From contig NZ_BANR01000004.1 in assembly GCF_000332975.1 (NCBI RefSeq), positions 124,001-188,000 of the forward strand: DNA of 64,000 bases, in the 5' to 3' direction. Shown here piece by piece: positions 17,025 through 26,999 of this stretch. The stretch's first letter is position 1; each line of letters starts with the position of its first letter. The DNA comes from Gordonia aichiensis NBRC 108223 (GTDB lineage: Bacteria > Actinomycetota > Actinomycetes > Mycobacteriales > Mycobacteriaceae). Under the pieces are notes generated by a model. The model did not search any database and had not been told where the DNA came from. It saw nothing but the letters and a program-made list of their open reading frames with translations. Made by a program: the position numbers and the translations under genes.

Positions 17025-20000
17025 TTGGCCGAGACCAGCACCACAGCGCCCGCAAAAGGAGAAGCGATCCGACGTCTGGTGATCGTCGAGTCGCCGACCA
17101 AGGCGCGCAAGATCGCGGGGTACCTGGGGGGCAATTACGTCGTGGAGTCGTCGCGTGGTCACATTCGTGACCTGCCCCGCGGCGCCGCCGACGTACCGGC
17201 GAAATACAAGGGCCAGCCCTGGGCTCGCCTGGGTGTGAACGTCGACGACAACTTCGAGCCGCTGTATGTGGTCTCTGCCGACAAGAAGTCGACGGTGTCC
17301 GAACTCAAGTCGCTGATGAAGGATGTCGACGAGCTCTACCTCGCCACGGACGGTGACCGCGAGGGCGAGGCCATCGCCTGGCATCTGCTCGAGACGCTCA
17401 AGCCGAAGATCCCGGTGAAGCGCATGGTCTTCCACGAGATCACCGAGCCTGCGATCCGTGCGGCGGCCGAGAACCCCCGTGACCTCGACATCGACCTGGT
17501 CGACGCGCAGGAGACCCGACGCATCCTCGACCGGCTCTACGGATACGAGGTCTCGCCCGTGCTGTGGAAGAAGGTCATGCCGAAGTTGTCGGCTGGCCGC
17601 GTGCAGTCGGTGGCCACGCGGATCATCGTCGAACGTGAGCGTGAGCGCATGGCGTTCGTGTCGGCGGAGTACTGGGATGTCGACGCCACGCTCGACGCCG
17701 GTGAGTCGACGACGCCGCGCACCTTCTCGTCGCGGTTGGTCTCTGTCGACGACGCGCGGGTCGCGACGGGCCGGGACTTCGATGCACGCGGCACCCTCAA
17801 GCGCGCGGACGGCGTCGTCGTACTCGATCGCGAACGTGCGACCGCACTGGCCACGGCCCTCGACGGCGCCGACATGACGGTCACGTCGGTCGAGGAGAAG
17901 CCCTACACCCGCAAGCCGTACGCCCCGTTCATGACGTCGACGCTGCAGCAGGAGGCAGGCCGAAAGCTGCGCTTCACCTCCGATCGCACGATGCGCATCG
18001 CGCAGCGGTTGTACGAGAACGGCTACATCACCTACATGCGTACCGACTCGACGACGCTGAGCGAGTCGGCGATCAACGCTGCGCGTGCCCAGGCCCGAGA
18101 CCTCTACGGCGCCGATTTCGTGCACGCCACGCCGCGTCAGTACAACCGCAAGGTCAAAAACGCGCAGGAGGCGCACGAGGCGATTCGCCCCGCGGGCGAG
18201 ACCTTCCGAACCCCGGGGCAGGTGGCCGGCCAGCTCGAGGCCGACGAGTTCCGGCTTTACGAGCTGATCTGGCAGCGGACCGTCGCCTCGCAGATGGCAG
18301 ATGCCCGCGGCACCACGTTGAGCCTGCGCATCGCCGGAACGGCGAGCGGGCCCGGCGGTAACGGCGAGCGCTGTACCTTTGCGGCGTCGGGACGCACGAT
18401 CACCTTCCCCGGCTTCCTGTCGGCATACGTCGAGACCGTCGACGAGCAGGCCGGCGGCCAGGCCGACAACGCCGAGACGCGCCTGCCGCAGCTCACCGAG
18501 GGGCAGCACCTCACCGCGACCGACCTCGAGGCCGACGGACATTCGACGAACCCGCCTGCGCGCTACACCGAGGCGTCGCTGGTCAAGGTGCTCGAAGAGC
18601 TGGGCATCGGTCGGCCGTCGACCTACGCGTCGATCATCGGGACCATCCAGGACCGTGGCTACGTCGTGAAAAAGGGCAGTGCGCTGGTGCCGTCGTGGAT
18701 CGCGTTCGCCGTGGTCGGGCTGATGGAGGCGTACTTCGAGAACCTCGTCGACTACGACTTCACGGCGTCGCTCGAGGACGATCTCGACCAGATCGCCAAC
18801 GGCAACGAGAACCGCACCCGCTGGCTGACCGAGTTCTATTTCGGCGACAAGGCAGCCGACGAGTCGGCCACCGGCACGCAGGGCGAGCAACCAGAGATCT
18901 CAGGCTCCGACATCGCCAAGCACGGCGGTTTGAAGAAGCTCGTCGGCGTGAACCTCGAGGAGATCGACGCCCGCGAGGTCAACTCGATCAAGCTGTTCGA
19001 CGACGAACAGGGCCGTCCGGTCTACGTGCGGGTCGGTCGGTTCGGGCCGTATCTGGAACGCAATGTGGCAGCCTCTGCGGATGCCGAACCTGACCTCCAG
19101 CGCGCCAATCTGCCCGCCGACATGACCCCGGACGAGCTCACGCTCGAAGTCGCCGAGAAGCTGTTCTCGACGCCGCAGGAGGGTCGCTCACTCGGCGTCG
19201 ACCCGGTCAGTGGCCACGAGATCGTCGCGAAGGAGGGGCGTTTCGGTCCGTACGTGACCGAGATTCTCCCCGACGAGGACGACGGCGACTCCGGTAGTGC
19301 TGCGCCCGCCACGATCCCGGCGGGTCCGACCCCGCGCGACGGCGGCGAGGGCGGCGTCGTGCCGCTCGATGACACACCCGCGGGCGGCGGGGGCACGGCG
19401 ACGAAGACCGCCAAGAAGACCGCCGCCAAGAAGACGGCGAAGAAGGCTGCCAAGAAAGCAGGACCCAAGCCGCGGACCGGGTCACTGTTCAAGTCGATGG
19501 ACATCTCCACGGTGACGCTCGACGACGCGCTCAAGCTGCTCTCGTTGCCGCGGGTCGTCGGTGTGGACCCGGAGTCCGGTGACGAGATCACCGCGCAGAA
19601 CGGTCGCTATGGGCCGTATCTGAAGAAGGGCACCGACTCACGGTCGCTGGCCAACGAGGACCAGATCTTCGGAATCACGCTCGACGAGGCGCTCAAGATC
19701 TACTCCGAGCCCAAGCGTCGGGGGCGGCAAGCCGCCGCGCCTCCGCTGCGTGATCTCGAGAAGAACGACGAGGTCAGCGACAAACCGATGGTGATCAAGG
19801 ACGGCCGCTTCGGGCCGTACGTCACCGACGGTGAAACCAACGCCAGCCTCCGCAAGGGCGACGACGTCGCGACCATCACCCCTGAGCGGGCGATGGAACT
19901 TCTCGCCGACCGTCGCGCCCGCGGACCGGCGAAGAAGGCCACGAAGAAGAAGGCTGCACCGAAGAAGACCGCGGCCAAGAAGACCGCGGCGAAGAAGACG

Positions 20001-20102
20001 ACTGCTGCGAAGAAAACTGCCGCCAAGAAGACGACGGCGAAGAAGACGACGGCTGCGAAGAAGACTGCGGCCGAGAAGGATGCCCCCACGGTCGAGGAGT
20101 GA
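17025..20102 (+). CDS. topA: DNA topoisomerase I (type IA)
   Basis: This 1025-residue enzyme relaxes negative supercoils through a transient 5'-phosphotyrosine link. The Toprim domain opens with RRLVIVESPTKARKIAGYLG and has the TDGDREGEAIAWHL acidic motif. The catalytic tyrosine is Tyr337 in GYITYMRTD. The C-terminal half has four repeats ending in GRFGPY or GRYGPY without zinc-finger cysteines, then a long Lys/Ala/Thr tail, as in mycobacterial TopA. I chose TTG 17025 because GAAGGA lies 7-8 nt upstream and the alignment with the M. tuberculosis N-terminus begins soon after. The longer reading from 16896 lacks support. Confidence 0.96.
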   Translation: MAETSTTAPAKGEAIRRLVIVESPTKARKIAGYLGGNYVVESSRGHIRDLPRGAADVPAKYKGQPWARLGVNVDDNFEPLYVVSADKKSTVSELKSLMKDVDELYLATDGDREGEAIAWHLLETLKPKIPVKRMVFHEITEPAIRAAAENPRDLDIDLVDAQETRRILDRLYGYEVSPVLWKKVMPKLSAGRVQSVATRIIVERERERMAFVSAEYWDVDATLDAGESTTPRTFSSRLVSVDDARVATGRDFDARGTLKRADGVVVLDRERATALATALDGADMTVTSVEEKPYTRKPYAPFMTSTLQQEAGRKLRFTSDRTMRIAQRLYENGYITYMRTDSTTLSESAINAARAQARDLYGADFVHATPRQYNRKVKNAQEAHEAIRPAGETFRTPGQVAGQLEADEFRLYELIWQRTVASQMADARGTTLSLRIAGTASGPGGNGERCTFAASGRTITFPGFLSAYVETVDEQAGGQADNAETRLPQLTEGQHLTATDLEADGHSTNPPARYTEASLVKVLEELGIGRPSTYASIIGTIQDRGYVVKKGSALVPSWIAFAVVGLMEAYFENLVDYDFTASLEDDLDQIANGNENRTRWLTEFYFGDKAADESATGTQGEQPEISGSDIAKHGGLKKLVGVNLEEIDAREVNSIKLFDDEQGRPVYVRVGRFGPYLERNVAASADAEPDLQRANLPADMTPDELTLEVAEKLFSTPQEGRSLGVDPVSGHEIVAKEGRFGPYVTEILPDEDDGDSGSAAPATIPAGPTPRDGGEGGVVPLDDTPAGGGGTATKTAKKTAAKKTAKKAAKKAGPKPRTGSLFKSMDISTVTLDDALKLLSLPRVVGVDPESGDEITAQNGRYGPYLKKGTDSRSLANEDQIFGITLDEALKIYSEPKRRGRQAAAPPLRDLEKNDEVSDKPMVIKDGRFGPYVTDGETNASLRKGDDVATITPERAMELLADRRARGPAKKATKKKAAPKKTAAKKTAAKKTTAAKKTAAKKTTAKKTTAAKKTAAEKDAPTVEE

Positions 20103-20130
20103 TCCTCGGCCGGTGGCGGCACGTGCCCGC

Positions 20131-21675
20131 TTACCGCCGATACGGGGAGAGGTGTGGGCGGGCCAGCAGCGTTTCGATACCGCGACCGCGGAGCTCGACG
20201 CCTTCGCCGATGTCCCAGTTCTTCGCCTCGTCGCTCGACGCGAGGAAGACTGCGCGGGCCGAGCCGAGCACGCGCGTCGGTTCGTCCTTGGCCAGTTCGG
20301 TCAGGCGCGCGGCTTCGTTGACCGGGTCGCCGATCACCGTGTATTCCAGGCGCTTCTCCGAACCGATGTGTCCGGCGATGGCCTTACCCGCCGAGACCCC
20401 GATGCCGATGTCGGTGTCGCCGAGGGTCTCGTACAACTCCTGGCGCATCTCGCGAGCCGCCGCGAGCGCCTTGCCCGCGAAGTCGTCGAGGTTGAGCGGT
20501 GCGCCGAAGATGGCGAGCGCGGCGTCGCCCTGGAATTTGTTGACGAATCCGCCGTGGCGTCCGACGACGGCGACCACCACACGGAAGAACTCGTTCAGCA
20601 GGTCGACGACCTCGCGTGGGGGACGGTTGACTGCCAGTCGCGTCGAGCCGACGATGTCGACGAACAGCACCCCGACGTAACGTTCCTCGCCGCCGAGTTC
20701 GGTACCCGTCTCGATGGCCTTGCGTGCGACGTCCTCGCCCACGTACCGGCCGAACAGGTTGCGCAGTTGCTGCCGCTCGCGGAGGTCGGCGACCATGTCG
20801 TTGAAGCCGGCCTGCAGAAGACCGAGGTCGGAACCGTCGTAGATCTTGACCGCGGTGTTCAGGTCGCCTTCGCTGACGCGCGTCTGGGCGGCCCGCAACT
20901 GCTTGATCGGATCATTGATGGCGCGGACCACCCGCACGATCGCCAACAGGCTGAACGCGAGAGACGCCAGGCACATCCACAGGATCGGTCGCAGCAGGCC
21001 GACGGCGTCGGTGGCGATGAAGTGGATGCGCTGCAGCAGGATCAGCCCGACGATCACGACCATCGGGGCGACCACGCTGATCACCCAGAAGACGGCGATG
21101 CGGGTGGTCACGCCGGGCGCGATCGCGTCGTCGGGGTTGTTGGCCATGGCCGCGACCGTGATGGGGCGCAGGACCTTCTCGGACTGCAGGAAGCTGAGCA
21201 CACAGGTCACGAGTGCGCCGATCGCGCTGGCGACGGCGACGATGAACGCGTCCTTGTGGGAGACGGTGAGGTTGACCGCGGTGAACAGGATTCCGCCGAT
21301 CACCCACAAACCCATGTTGACCAGCGACAACGATACCGGCAGCCGTAACGCCCGCTTGCGGGCGAGGTCGTTGTCGAGCCGGGTCCGCCGTCGGTGCCAG
21401 ACGAGTACCGGCAGCGAGAGTTTGATGCTCAGCGCGCCGCCGACGATCATCGCCAGGATGAGGTAGCCGAAAAAGATGCCCTGGTTGAGTGCGGTGATGT
21501 CGTTGAACTGGAACGAGTCCTGCGACGGCATGCCGAAGCGGAGGAACGCGAAGGTGAACAGTGCACCGACCAGATTGGCGCGGAGGAGGTCGAGAGCGAG
21601 GATCGGCCACGGCGTGCGCGCCAGCCATCTGGCCATGTGCAAGCCGTATGACAGCCTGGATCGACGTTCAACCAC
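20131..21675 (-). CDS. Membrane-bound class III adenylate cyclase with HAMP domain (Rv3645-like)
   Basis: The 514-residue product has about six N-terminal membrane segments (residues 30-260), a HAMP linker and a C-terminal class III cyclase domain. Catalytic elements are all visible: metal-binding Asp in FVDIVGSTRLA and in KFQGDAALAIFG, whose Lys selects adenine, and YTVIGDPVNEAARL with the substrate Asp, transition-state Asn and Arg. It should be active and make cAMP in the cytoplasm. GTG 21675 is supported by TACCTT 7 nt upstream, which indicates a leaderless transcript. It converges with topA (28 bp apart) and is divergent from holB. Confidence 0.92.
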   Translation of the reverse strand: MVERRSRLSYGLHMARWLARTPWPILALDLLRANLVGALFTFAFLRFGMPSQDSFQFNDITALNQGIFFGYLILAMIVGGALSIKLSLPVLVWHRRRTRLDNDLARKRALRLPVSLSLVNMGLWVIGGILFTAVNLTVSHKDAFIVAVASAIGALVTCVLSFLQSEKVLRPITVAAMANNPDDAIAPGVTTRIAVFWVISVVAPMVVIVGLILLQRIHFIATDAVGLLRPILWMCLASLAFSLLAIVRVVRAINDPIKQLRAAQTRVSEGDLNTAVKIYDGSDLGLLQAGFNDMVADLRERQQLRNLFGRYVGEDVARKAIETGTELGGEERYVGVLFVDIVGSTRLAVNRPPREVVDLLNEFFRVVVAVVGRHGGFVNKFQGDAALAIFGAPLNLDDFAGKALAAAREMRQELYETLGDTDIGIGVSAGKAIAGHIGSEKRLEYTVIGDPVNEAARLTELAKDEPTRVLGSARAVFLASSDEAKNWDIGEGVELRGRGIETLLARPHLSPYRR

Positions 21676-21682
21676 GCATTCA

Positions 21683-21688
21683 AAGGTA
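21683..21688 (-). promoter_or_regulatory. -10 box TACCTT for the cyclase gene
   Basis: Read on the minus strand it is 7 nt before GTG 21675. Confidence 0.5.
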
Positions 21689-21747
21689 ACCGGCTGCTTG
21701 CAATTGTTAAACGTTCATCCACAAGCAGGAGTGTCCGAACTGCGGAT

Positions 21748-21753
21748 TACCCT
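21748..21753 (+). promoter_or_regulatory. -10 box TACCCT for holB
   Basis: It is 6 nt before GTG 21760 and there is no Shine-Dalgarno sequence. Confidence 0.6.
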
Positions 21754-21759
21754 GGCGGT

Positions 21760-23145
21760 GTGACAAATGTCTTCGACCGACTCACCGGGCAGCGGGCGGT
21801 GGCGCAGGAGCTGACCGACGCCGCGACGGCAGCCAGAGCGCTCGCTGCACGCCTCGACGCAGGCCCGGCCGACGCCGCCGAAGACCTCGCCGCACACCCC
21901 GCCTCCACCGGCCTCGACGACGTTGCCGCTCTCGCCGAGTCCGAGTTCTCCGACCCGGCCGTTGATGACCCGGCCTTCGACGATCCCGCCTTTGATGATC
22001 CCGGACCCGACAATCCCCAGCCGACGACAGCTGTGCCGCGCGCGTCGATGACCCACGCCTGGCTGTTCACCGGACCGCCCGGAAGCGGCCGGTCGGTGGC
22101 CGCCACCTGTTTCGCGGCCGCACTCCAGTGCCAGCATCCCGATCTCGTGGGGTGCGGCGAGTGTCGCGCATGCGTCACGGTGATGGCCCAGACGCACGCC
22201 GATGTGCGGCACATCGTGCCCCAGGGATTGAGTCTTTCTGTCGACTCGATGCGCGAGATCGTGCAGGCGGCTGCACGTCGGCCGGGAACGGGTCGTTGGC
22301 AGATCGTCGTCGTCGAAGACGCGGATCGGCTGACCGAGCAGGCGGCGAATGCGTTGCTCAAGGTCGTTGAGGAGCCGCCGTCGCGCACGGTGTTCTTGCT
22401 GTGCGCTCCCTCAGTCGACCCGGAGGACATCTCGGTCACGTTGCGCTCACGGTGCCGCCACATTCCGTTGGCCACGCCCACCGTCGCCGATATCGAGCGT
22501 GTCCTCATCGATCGTGACGGCCTCGACGCCGACGCCGCGCGGTGGGCGGCCTCGGTGTGTGGTGGCCACATCGGACGTGCGCGACGTCTCGCCACCGATC
22601 CTGAGGCCCGCGCACAGCGCGACAAGGCGCTCGCTCTCGCGCGCGCAGCGACCCGCGATTCGACGGCGTACGCGGCGGCGGAGGAACTGGTGAAGTCGGC
22701 CGACGCAGCGGCGAAGGCGATCAGCGCCGAACGCGATGAAGCCGAGACCGAGGAGATGAAGACCGCACTGGGCGCGGGAGGCACCGGCAAGGGCACCGCC
22801 CGACCGCCCCGCGGCACCGCAGGCGCACTCAAAGAACTCGAGAAGCGGCAGAAGTCGCGCGCGACCCGCGTCGGTCGTGACACGCTCGACCGCGCGCTCG
22901 TCGACCTCGCCGCGCTGTATCGAGATGCGCTCGTCGTCTCCATGGGAGCCCAGGTCACCCCGATGCATCCCGACAAGGCTGCCGACATCGCGGTGCCGAT
23001 GGCCGCGTATGCCTCGCCCGAGCAGTTGCTCCGCTGTGTCGAAGCCGTCCTGGAGTGCCGTGAAGTCCTTGACAAGAACGTGAAACCGAAGTTCGCTGTC
23101 GACGCGATGGTCGCCACCATCGGAGCGGTCATGCGCTCGGCATGA
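21760..23145 (+). CDS. holB: DNA polymerase III subunit delta'
   Basis: This 461-residue protein is the non-catalytic AAA+ subunit of the clamp loader. The N-terminus FDRLTGQRAVAQEL is typical. The P-loop GPPGSGRS lacks the lysine, as expected for delta'. The zinc module CQHPDLVGCGECRAC, the DADRLTEQAANALLKVVEEPP motif and SRCRHI (SRC motif) follow. Between the N-terminus and P-loop (residues about 30-100) there is an unusually long acidic insertion with DDPAF repeats. It is divergent from the cyclase gene, as in M. tuberculosis Rv3644c/Rv3645. Confidence 0.93.
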   Translation: MTNVFDRLTGQRAVAQELTDAATAARALAARLDAGPADAAEDLAAHPASTGLDDVAALAESEFSDPAVDDPAFDDPAFDDPGPDNPQPTTAVPRASMTHAWLFTGPPGSGRSVAATCFAAALQCQHPDLVGCGECRACVTVMAQTHADVRHIVPQGLSLSVDSMREIVQAAARRPGTGRWQIVVVEDADRLTEQAANALLKVVEEPPSRTVFLLCAPSVDPEDISVTLRSRCRHIPLATPTVADIERVLIDRDGLDADAARWAASVCGGHIGRARRLATDPEARAQRDKALALARAATRDSTAYAAAEELVKSADAAAKAISAERDEAETEEMKTALGAGGTGKGTARPPRGTAGALKELEKRQKSRATRVGRDTLDRALVDLAALYRDALVVSMGAQVTPMHPDKAADIAVPMAAYASPEQLLRCVEAVLECREVLDKNVKPKFAVDAMVATIGAVMRSA

Positions 23146-23218
23146 CCGTGGCTGTGGCCCGTGCCCTATGCAGCGCGCAGGGTAACCGCGGGGTAATCAT
23201 GGTGAAACACAACGCTTC

Positions 23219-23224
23219 TAGCGT
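23219..23224 (+). promoter_or_regulatory. -10 box TAGCGT for the NMT1-type ABC operon
   Basis: It is 8 nt before ATG 23233; no ribosome binding site is present. Confidence 0.45.
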
Positions 23225-23232
23225 GGCAACCC

Positions 23233-24135
23233 ATGACATCTGCACAGGGGGAGACGTCTCGGGCGCCGCAGCGCCCGCCGGGCACGGGCATCGACATCTC
23301 CGGACTGACCAAAACCTTCACCACGAGGTCGGTGCGCGGGACCACTACGGTAACCGCGCTCTCCGACGTGTCGCTGAAGACTCCTGAGGGCTCGTTTCTG
23401 TCGCTGCTCGGTCCATCGGGATGCGGCAAGTCGACGGTGCTACGCATCCTCGCCGGACTCGAGGAGCCGACCTCGGGCACCGCGCTGATGAACGGTCGGT
23501 CGCCCGCCGAACTGCAACAAGACCATTCGCTCGGTATCGCCTTTCAGGACTCCGCGCTGTTGCCGTGGCGCTCCGTCGAATCCAACATCAAGCTACCGCT
23601 GCAGGTCGGCCGCATGCCGTCCGACGATTCGCTGGTGGCCGACCTCATCGAGCTCGTGGGTCTGACGGGTTTCGAGAAGGCGAAGCCCGCGATGCTCTCG
23701 GGCGGTATGCGACAACGTGTGTCGATCGCGCGTGCACTTGTGGTGCGCCCAACGGCACTGCTGCTCGACGAGCCGTTCGGTGCTCTCGACGACATGACGC
23801 GCCAACGCCTGAACATCGAACTATTGCGTATCTGGACCGAGAAGCCCGCCACCACCCTCATGGTGACCCACGGCATCGCCGAGGCTGTCTTCCTGTCCGA
23901 TGTCGTCGCGGTGATGAGTCCGCGGCCGGGACGCGTCGTCGACATGGTGCCGATCGACCTGCCCAGGCCACGCGTTCCCGAGATGATGCGCACACCCGAG
24001 TTCCACGCGCTGCACGATCACCTATCGGGACTGCTGTTTGGAACTCCCACAGCGTCGCCCGATGCTCCGCAGCACGATATGGACGTTGCCGACACGGCCG
24101 ACGCCGACGCGATTTCCGAGGCGACGAGTGGCTAG
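23233..24135 (+). CDS. ABC transporter ATP-binding protein (SsuB/TauB/nitrate type)
   Basis: This 300-residue ATPase powers the importer encoded by the next three genes. Walker A is GPSGCGKST (60-68), the signature is [13 protein letters not shown], and Walker B is [13 protein letters not shown], followed by [13 protein letters not shown] (H-loop). These are the features of the family serving sulfonate, taurine, nitrate and NMT1/THI5-type importers. The C-terminal extension of about 40 residues is acidic. The stop overlaps the next start by 8 bp. A substrate cannot be named from sequence; the nearby sulfatase block makes an organosulfur compound possible. Confidence 0.88.
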   Translation: MTSAQGETSRAPQRPPGTGIDISGLTKTFTTRSVRGTTTVTALSDVSLKTPEGSFLSLLGPSGCGKSTVLRILAGLEEPTSGTALMNGRSPAELQQDHSLGIAFQDSALLPWRSVESNIKLPLQVGRMPSDDSLVADLIELVGLTGFEKAKPAMLSGGMRQRVSIARALVVRPTALLLDEPFGALDDMTRQRLNIELLRIWTEKPATTLMVTHGIAEAVFLSDVVAVMSPRPGRVVDMVPIDLPRPRVPEMMRTPEFHALHDHLSGLLFGTPTASPDAPQHDMDVADTADADAISEATSG

Positions 24136-24937
24136 CGCCGTCGTCGGGCGTGCGTCGTGGGTACGCACGGGCGTGGGCACGGACCGATGGTTCGCGGGAC
24201 TCGTCGGTGTGGTGGCCGTCCTTGCGCTCTGGTCTGCGGCAGGCGTCTTCGAATGGTTCCACGGAACGATCCCGACGCCCTGGGCGGTTGTGCAGACCAT
24301 CGTCGATACAGGGTGGAGCTACTACGTCGAGAACTTTTCGGCCACAATAGGATTGGCGCTACGCGGATTCTTCTGGGGTAACCTGCTCGCAATCCTGCTC
24401 GCGTTCCTGGTGATCCTCATACCACCGATCGAGGGTCTCGCGACGCAGCTCGCAATCATCTCCTACTGCACCCCCATCATCGCGGTGGCGCCGATCATCC
24501 AGGTCGCCTTCGCGCAAGTGCAGACGATGATCATCTTCCTGGCGGCCATCTCGGTCTTCTTCACCACCATGATCGGCACGCTCAGCGGACTGCGGTCACC
24601 GAACAGGGCAAGTCTCGACCTGATTCGCGTCTACGGCGGGGGCCGGATGTCGCAGTTGCGTCGAGTCCGGGTCGAGGCAGCGCTCCCGAACACGCTGGCG
24701 GCCATCAAGATCGCAGCCCCGGCTGCAGTTCTCGGCGCGGTTCTCGGTGAGTTCCTCGCGATGCCGGACAAAGGTGCGGGACCGGCGATGATCGTCGCGC
24801 AACAACGCGGCGACATACCGCAGGTCTGGGCCATCGCGCTGCTGTGCGGCGCGGTCGCGGGTATCGGCTACGCGATCGTCGCGGTTGTCGCACGCTTCGC
24901 CACACGGTGGGCGACCGGCCGGGAGGTGTTGGGATGA
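24128..24937 (+). CDS. ABC transporter permease 1 (SsuC/TauC type)
   Basis: The 269-residue product has about six membrane segments and the ATPase-contact EAA motif in [24 protein letters not shown] 24128 lies inside the last codons of the ATPase gene, preceded by GAGG at a spacing of 6 nt. It is related to, but clearly different from, the next permease. The importer therefore probably uses a heterodimeric membrane domain, whereas most sulfonate and taurine systems use one permease gene. Confidence 0.86.
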   Translation: MASAVVGRASWVRTGVGTDRWFAGLVGVVAVLALWSAAGVFEWFHGTIPTPWAVVQTIVDTGWSYYVENFSATIGLALRGFFWGNLLAILLAFLVILIPPIEGLATQLAIISYCTPIIAVAPIIQVAFAQVQTMIIFLAAISVFFTTMIGTLSGLRSPNRASLDLIRVYGGGRMSQLRRVRVEAALPNTLAAIKIAAPAAVLGAVLGEFLAMPDKGAGPAMIVAQQRGDIPQVWAIALLCGAVAGIGYAIVAVVARFATRWATGREVLG

Positions 24938-25842
24938 GTGGAGTCGAGACAAGCGCTCTCGCAACCGATTCGACGGCCGATGTGCTCATCCCGGCTGCTC
25001 CGCCGTCGTCCGCCGGACAGCCGGCCAGTGTCGCGAGTGGTCCGAACGTGGGCGCCCTACTGTGGCAGATCACCAAGTTTCTCGGATCACTCCTCGGCTC
25101 ATTCGTGCTGATCCTGGTCATCTGGTGGCTGTTTCTGCTCGCCTTCCCTGACATCGGGCCGATCATCGGGCGCACGCCGGTGCAGGTGTTCCAGTATCTG
25201 TTCACCGAGCCCGGTGCTGCGGACGCACGCTCGGAGATTCTCGACAATCTCACCATCACCTTGACCGACGCCGCGATCGGATTCGTCGTCGGGATGGCGG
25301 CGGCCGTACTGGTGGCGGCACTGTTCGTCGTATCGCGACCCGCCGCACAGACATTCATGCCGATCGCGATGTTGTTGCGCTCGGTGCCGTTGGTCGCGAT
25401 GACACCGTTGATCACGCTCGTGGTGGGTCGCGGAGTAGGTGTGGTCGCGGTGATGGGCGGGATCGTGGTCTTCTTTCCTGCGCTTGTGATGATCATGACG
25501 GGGCTCGCGAACGCTCCCACGCAGATCACCGATGTGATCGCCGTCTACGGCGGTGGTCGATGGACGGCGTTGCGCCGCTCCGCGATCCCGTCGGCGGTGC
25601 CGTCGCTGTTCGGCGCGGCCAAGATATCGGTGCCCGGTGCCCTTGTCGGCGCCACCGTCGCCGAGTGGCTCGGTACCAATCGGGGTCTCGGCGCGACCCT
25701 GCAGCAGGCCCTGCCCGCTGCGGCATACAACGAGCTCTGGGCATCGGTGCTCGTCATCACCGTTGCCTCGATCGTCCTCTACGCGATCGTCGGCGTCGTC
25801 GAATCACTTGTCCTCGCCCAGATGGGTATGCAGCAGAACTGA
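24934..25842 (+). CDS. ABC transporter permease 2 (SsuC/TauC type)
   Basis: The 302-residue product has a 45-residue, mostly hydrophilic N-terminal extension, about six membrane segments, and the EAA-type motif RRSAIPSAVPSLFGAAKISV. ATG 24934 overlaps the preceding stop as ATGA, which favours equal synthesis of both permeases. The 64-bp gap that follows contains the ribosome binding site of the binding-protein gene. Confidence 0.86.
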   Translation: MSGVETSALATDSTADVLIPAAPPSSAGQPASVASGPNVGALLWQITKFLGSLLGSFVLILVIWWLFLLAFPDIGPIIGRTPVQVFQYLFTEPGAADARSEILDNLTITLTDAAIGFVVGMAAAVLVAALFVVSRPAAQTFMPIAMLLRSVPLVAMTPLITLVVGRGVGVVAVMGGIVVFFPALVMIMTGLANAPTQITDVIAVYGGGRWTALRRSAIPSAVPSLFGAAKISVPGALVGATVAEWLGTNRGLGATLQQALPAAAYNELWASVLVITVASIVLYAIVGVVESLVLAQMGMQQN

Positions 25843-25906
25843 GTCTGCTGATCGGGGTCGGTCCGGTCGGGTGCTGTGCCCGATCCACCTGAAAGGAAGA
25901 ACACCC

Positions 25907-26986
25907 ATGAGTAATTCCGTGCGAAGCGGCGGACTCGATCGTCGCGCGTTCCTGCGGTACACGCTCCTCGCGGGCGGCGCCGCGGGTGCGCTCGGCGTGT
26001 CCGGAGCACTGGCGGCGTGCAGCAGCGGCAGCAGTTCGTCGGGCGGCGCGTCGTCGGACAACCCGAAGGTGCAGCTCTCGTGGCAGAAGAACATCGAATT
26101 CGCCGGTGAGTACTGGGCGTTGGAGAAGGGCTACTACAAGGACGGTGGTCTCGGCACACCGCAGCTGATCACGGGCGGCGGCGCGGGCACCGGTGTGGAG
26201 ACCGGGCTGACGTCGAACAAGGTCTGGATCGGCACCACGGCACCACAGCTCACCGCGCCGGTGATACTGCAGGGCGCCAAGCTGATGACCGTCGCAGCCA
26301 CGTACCAGAAGAATCCGTTCTGTATCGTCTCGTCCGCGGAGAAGCCGATCAGAACTCCACAGGATATGGCCGGCAGGAAGATCGGTGTGCAGGCCTCCAA
26401 CGAGAACGTCTTCAAAGCCCTTCTGACCGCCAACGGCATGAAGGAATCCGACGTCCAGAAGATCTCGGTGCAGTACGACCCCACCCCGCTCACCAAGGGC
26501 GAGGTGGACGGGTGGGTCGCCTACGTCACCAACGAGCCGATCACGTTGGCCGAGAGCGGTTTTGCCAACAACAATTTTCTCTTCGCCGACTTCGGTCTGC
26601 CGCTGGTCGCCGAGACGCTCGTGGTGCGGCAGGAGACCATCGACAACGAGCGCGACAAACTCAAGGCGTTCCTCAAGGCCGAGATCCAGGGCTGGAACGA
26701 CGCCGTCGCCGATCCTGCCGGCTCGGCGAAGCTCGCCGTCGAGAAGTACGGGAAGGACCTGAATCTCAAGCTCGACGAGCAGGTCAAGGAGGCGACGGCG
26801 CAGAACAGCCTCGTGGTCTCCGAGGACACCAAGCGAAACGGGTTGCTGACGATGACCGATGCGCTGATCGCGCAGAACATCGAGGCGCTCGGCAAGGCCG
26901 GCTACTCGATCAAGCCCGAGCAGATCTTCGACATGTCGCTGATCAACGAGGTGTACAAGGAGAACCCGGGTCTCATCAAGGCGTGA
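25907..26986 (+). CDS. ABC transporter substrate-binding lipoprotein (NMT1/THI5-like)
   Basis: The 359-residue precursor begins with a twin-arginine-type signal (DRRAFLRYTLLAGGAAGALG) that ends in the lipobox LAAC, so it is probably exported folded and lipid-anchored. The mature part has WQKNIEFAGEYWALEKGYYKD, characteristic of NMT1/THI5 and sulfonate-binding proteins. ATG 25907 follows GAAAGGAAGAACACCC. As last gene of the operon it supplies specificity. Candidate ligands are aliphatic sulfonates, pyrimidine precursors or other small organics; none is proven by sequence. Confidence 0.86.
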   Translation: MSNSVRSGGLDRRAFLRYTLLAGGAAGALGVSGALAACSSGSSSSGGASSDNPKVQLSWQKNIEFAGEYWALEKGYYKDGGLGTPQLITGGGAGTGVETGLTSNKVWIGTTAPQLTAPVILQGAKLMTVAATYQKNPFCIVSSAEKPIRTPQDMAGRKIGVQASNENVFKALLTANGMKESDVQKISVQYDPTPLTKGEVDGWVAYVTNEPITLAESGFANNNFLFADFGLPLVAETLVVRQETIDNERDKLKAFLKAEIQGWNDAVADPAGSAKLAVEKYGKDLNLKLDEQVKEATAQNSLVVSEDTKRNGLLTMTDALIAQNIEALGKAGYSIKPEQIFDMSLINEVYKENPGLIKA

Positions 26987-26999
26987 GACCGCTCGGGCG

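Noticed and set aside
16971..18890. 639-codon frame antisense to topA
   Set aside because: topA is unmistakable on the other strand; the antisense product (VRRDQRTAL-like composition) has no recognisable domain.
19831..21348. 505-codon frame covering the topA end and the cyclase gene in antisense
   Set aside because: It spans two genuine genes on both strands and gives an Asp/Arg/His-rich product typical of shadow frames.
21760..23145. HolB read as an inactive or broken ATPase because its P-loop is GPPGSGRS
   Set aside because: Loss of the lysine is normal for the delta' subunit, so this is not a defect, unlike in the two LAL regulators where Lys is expected.
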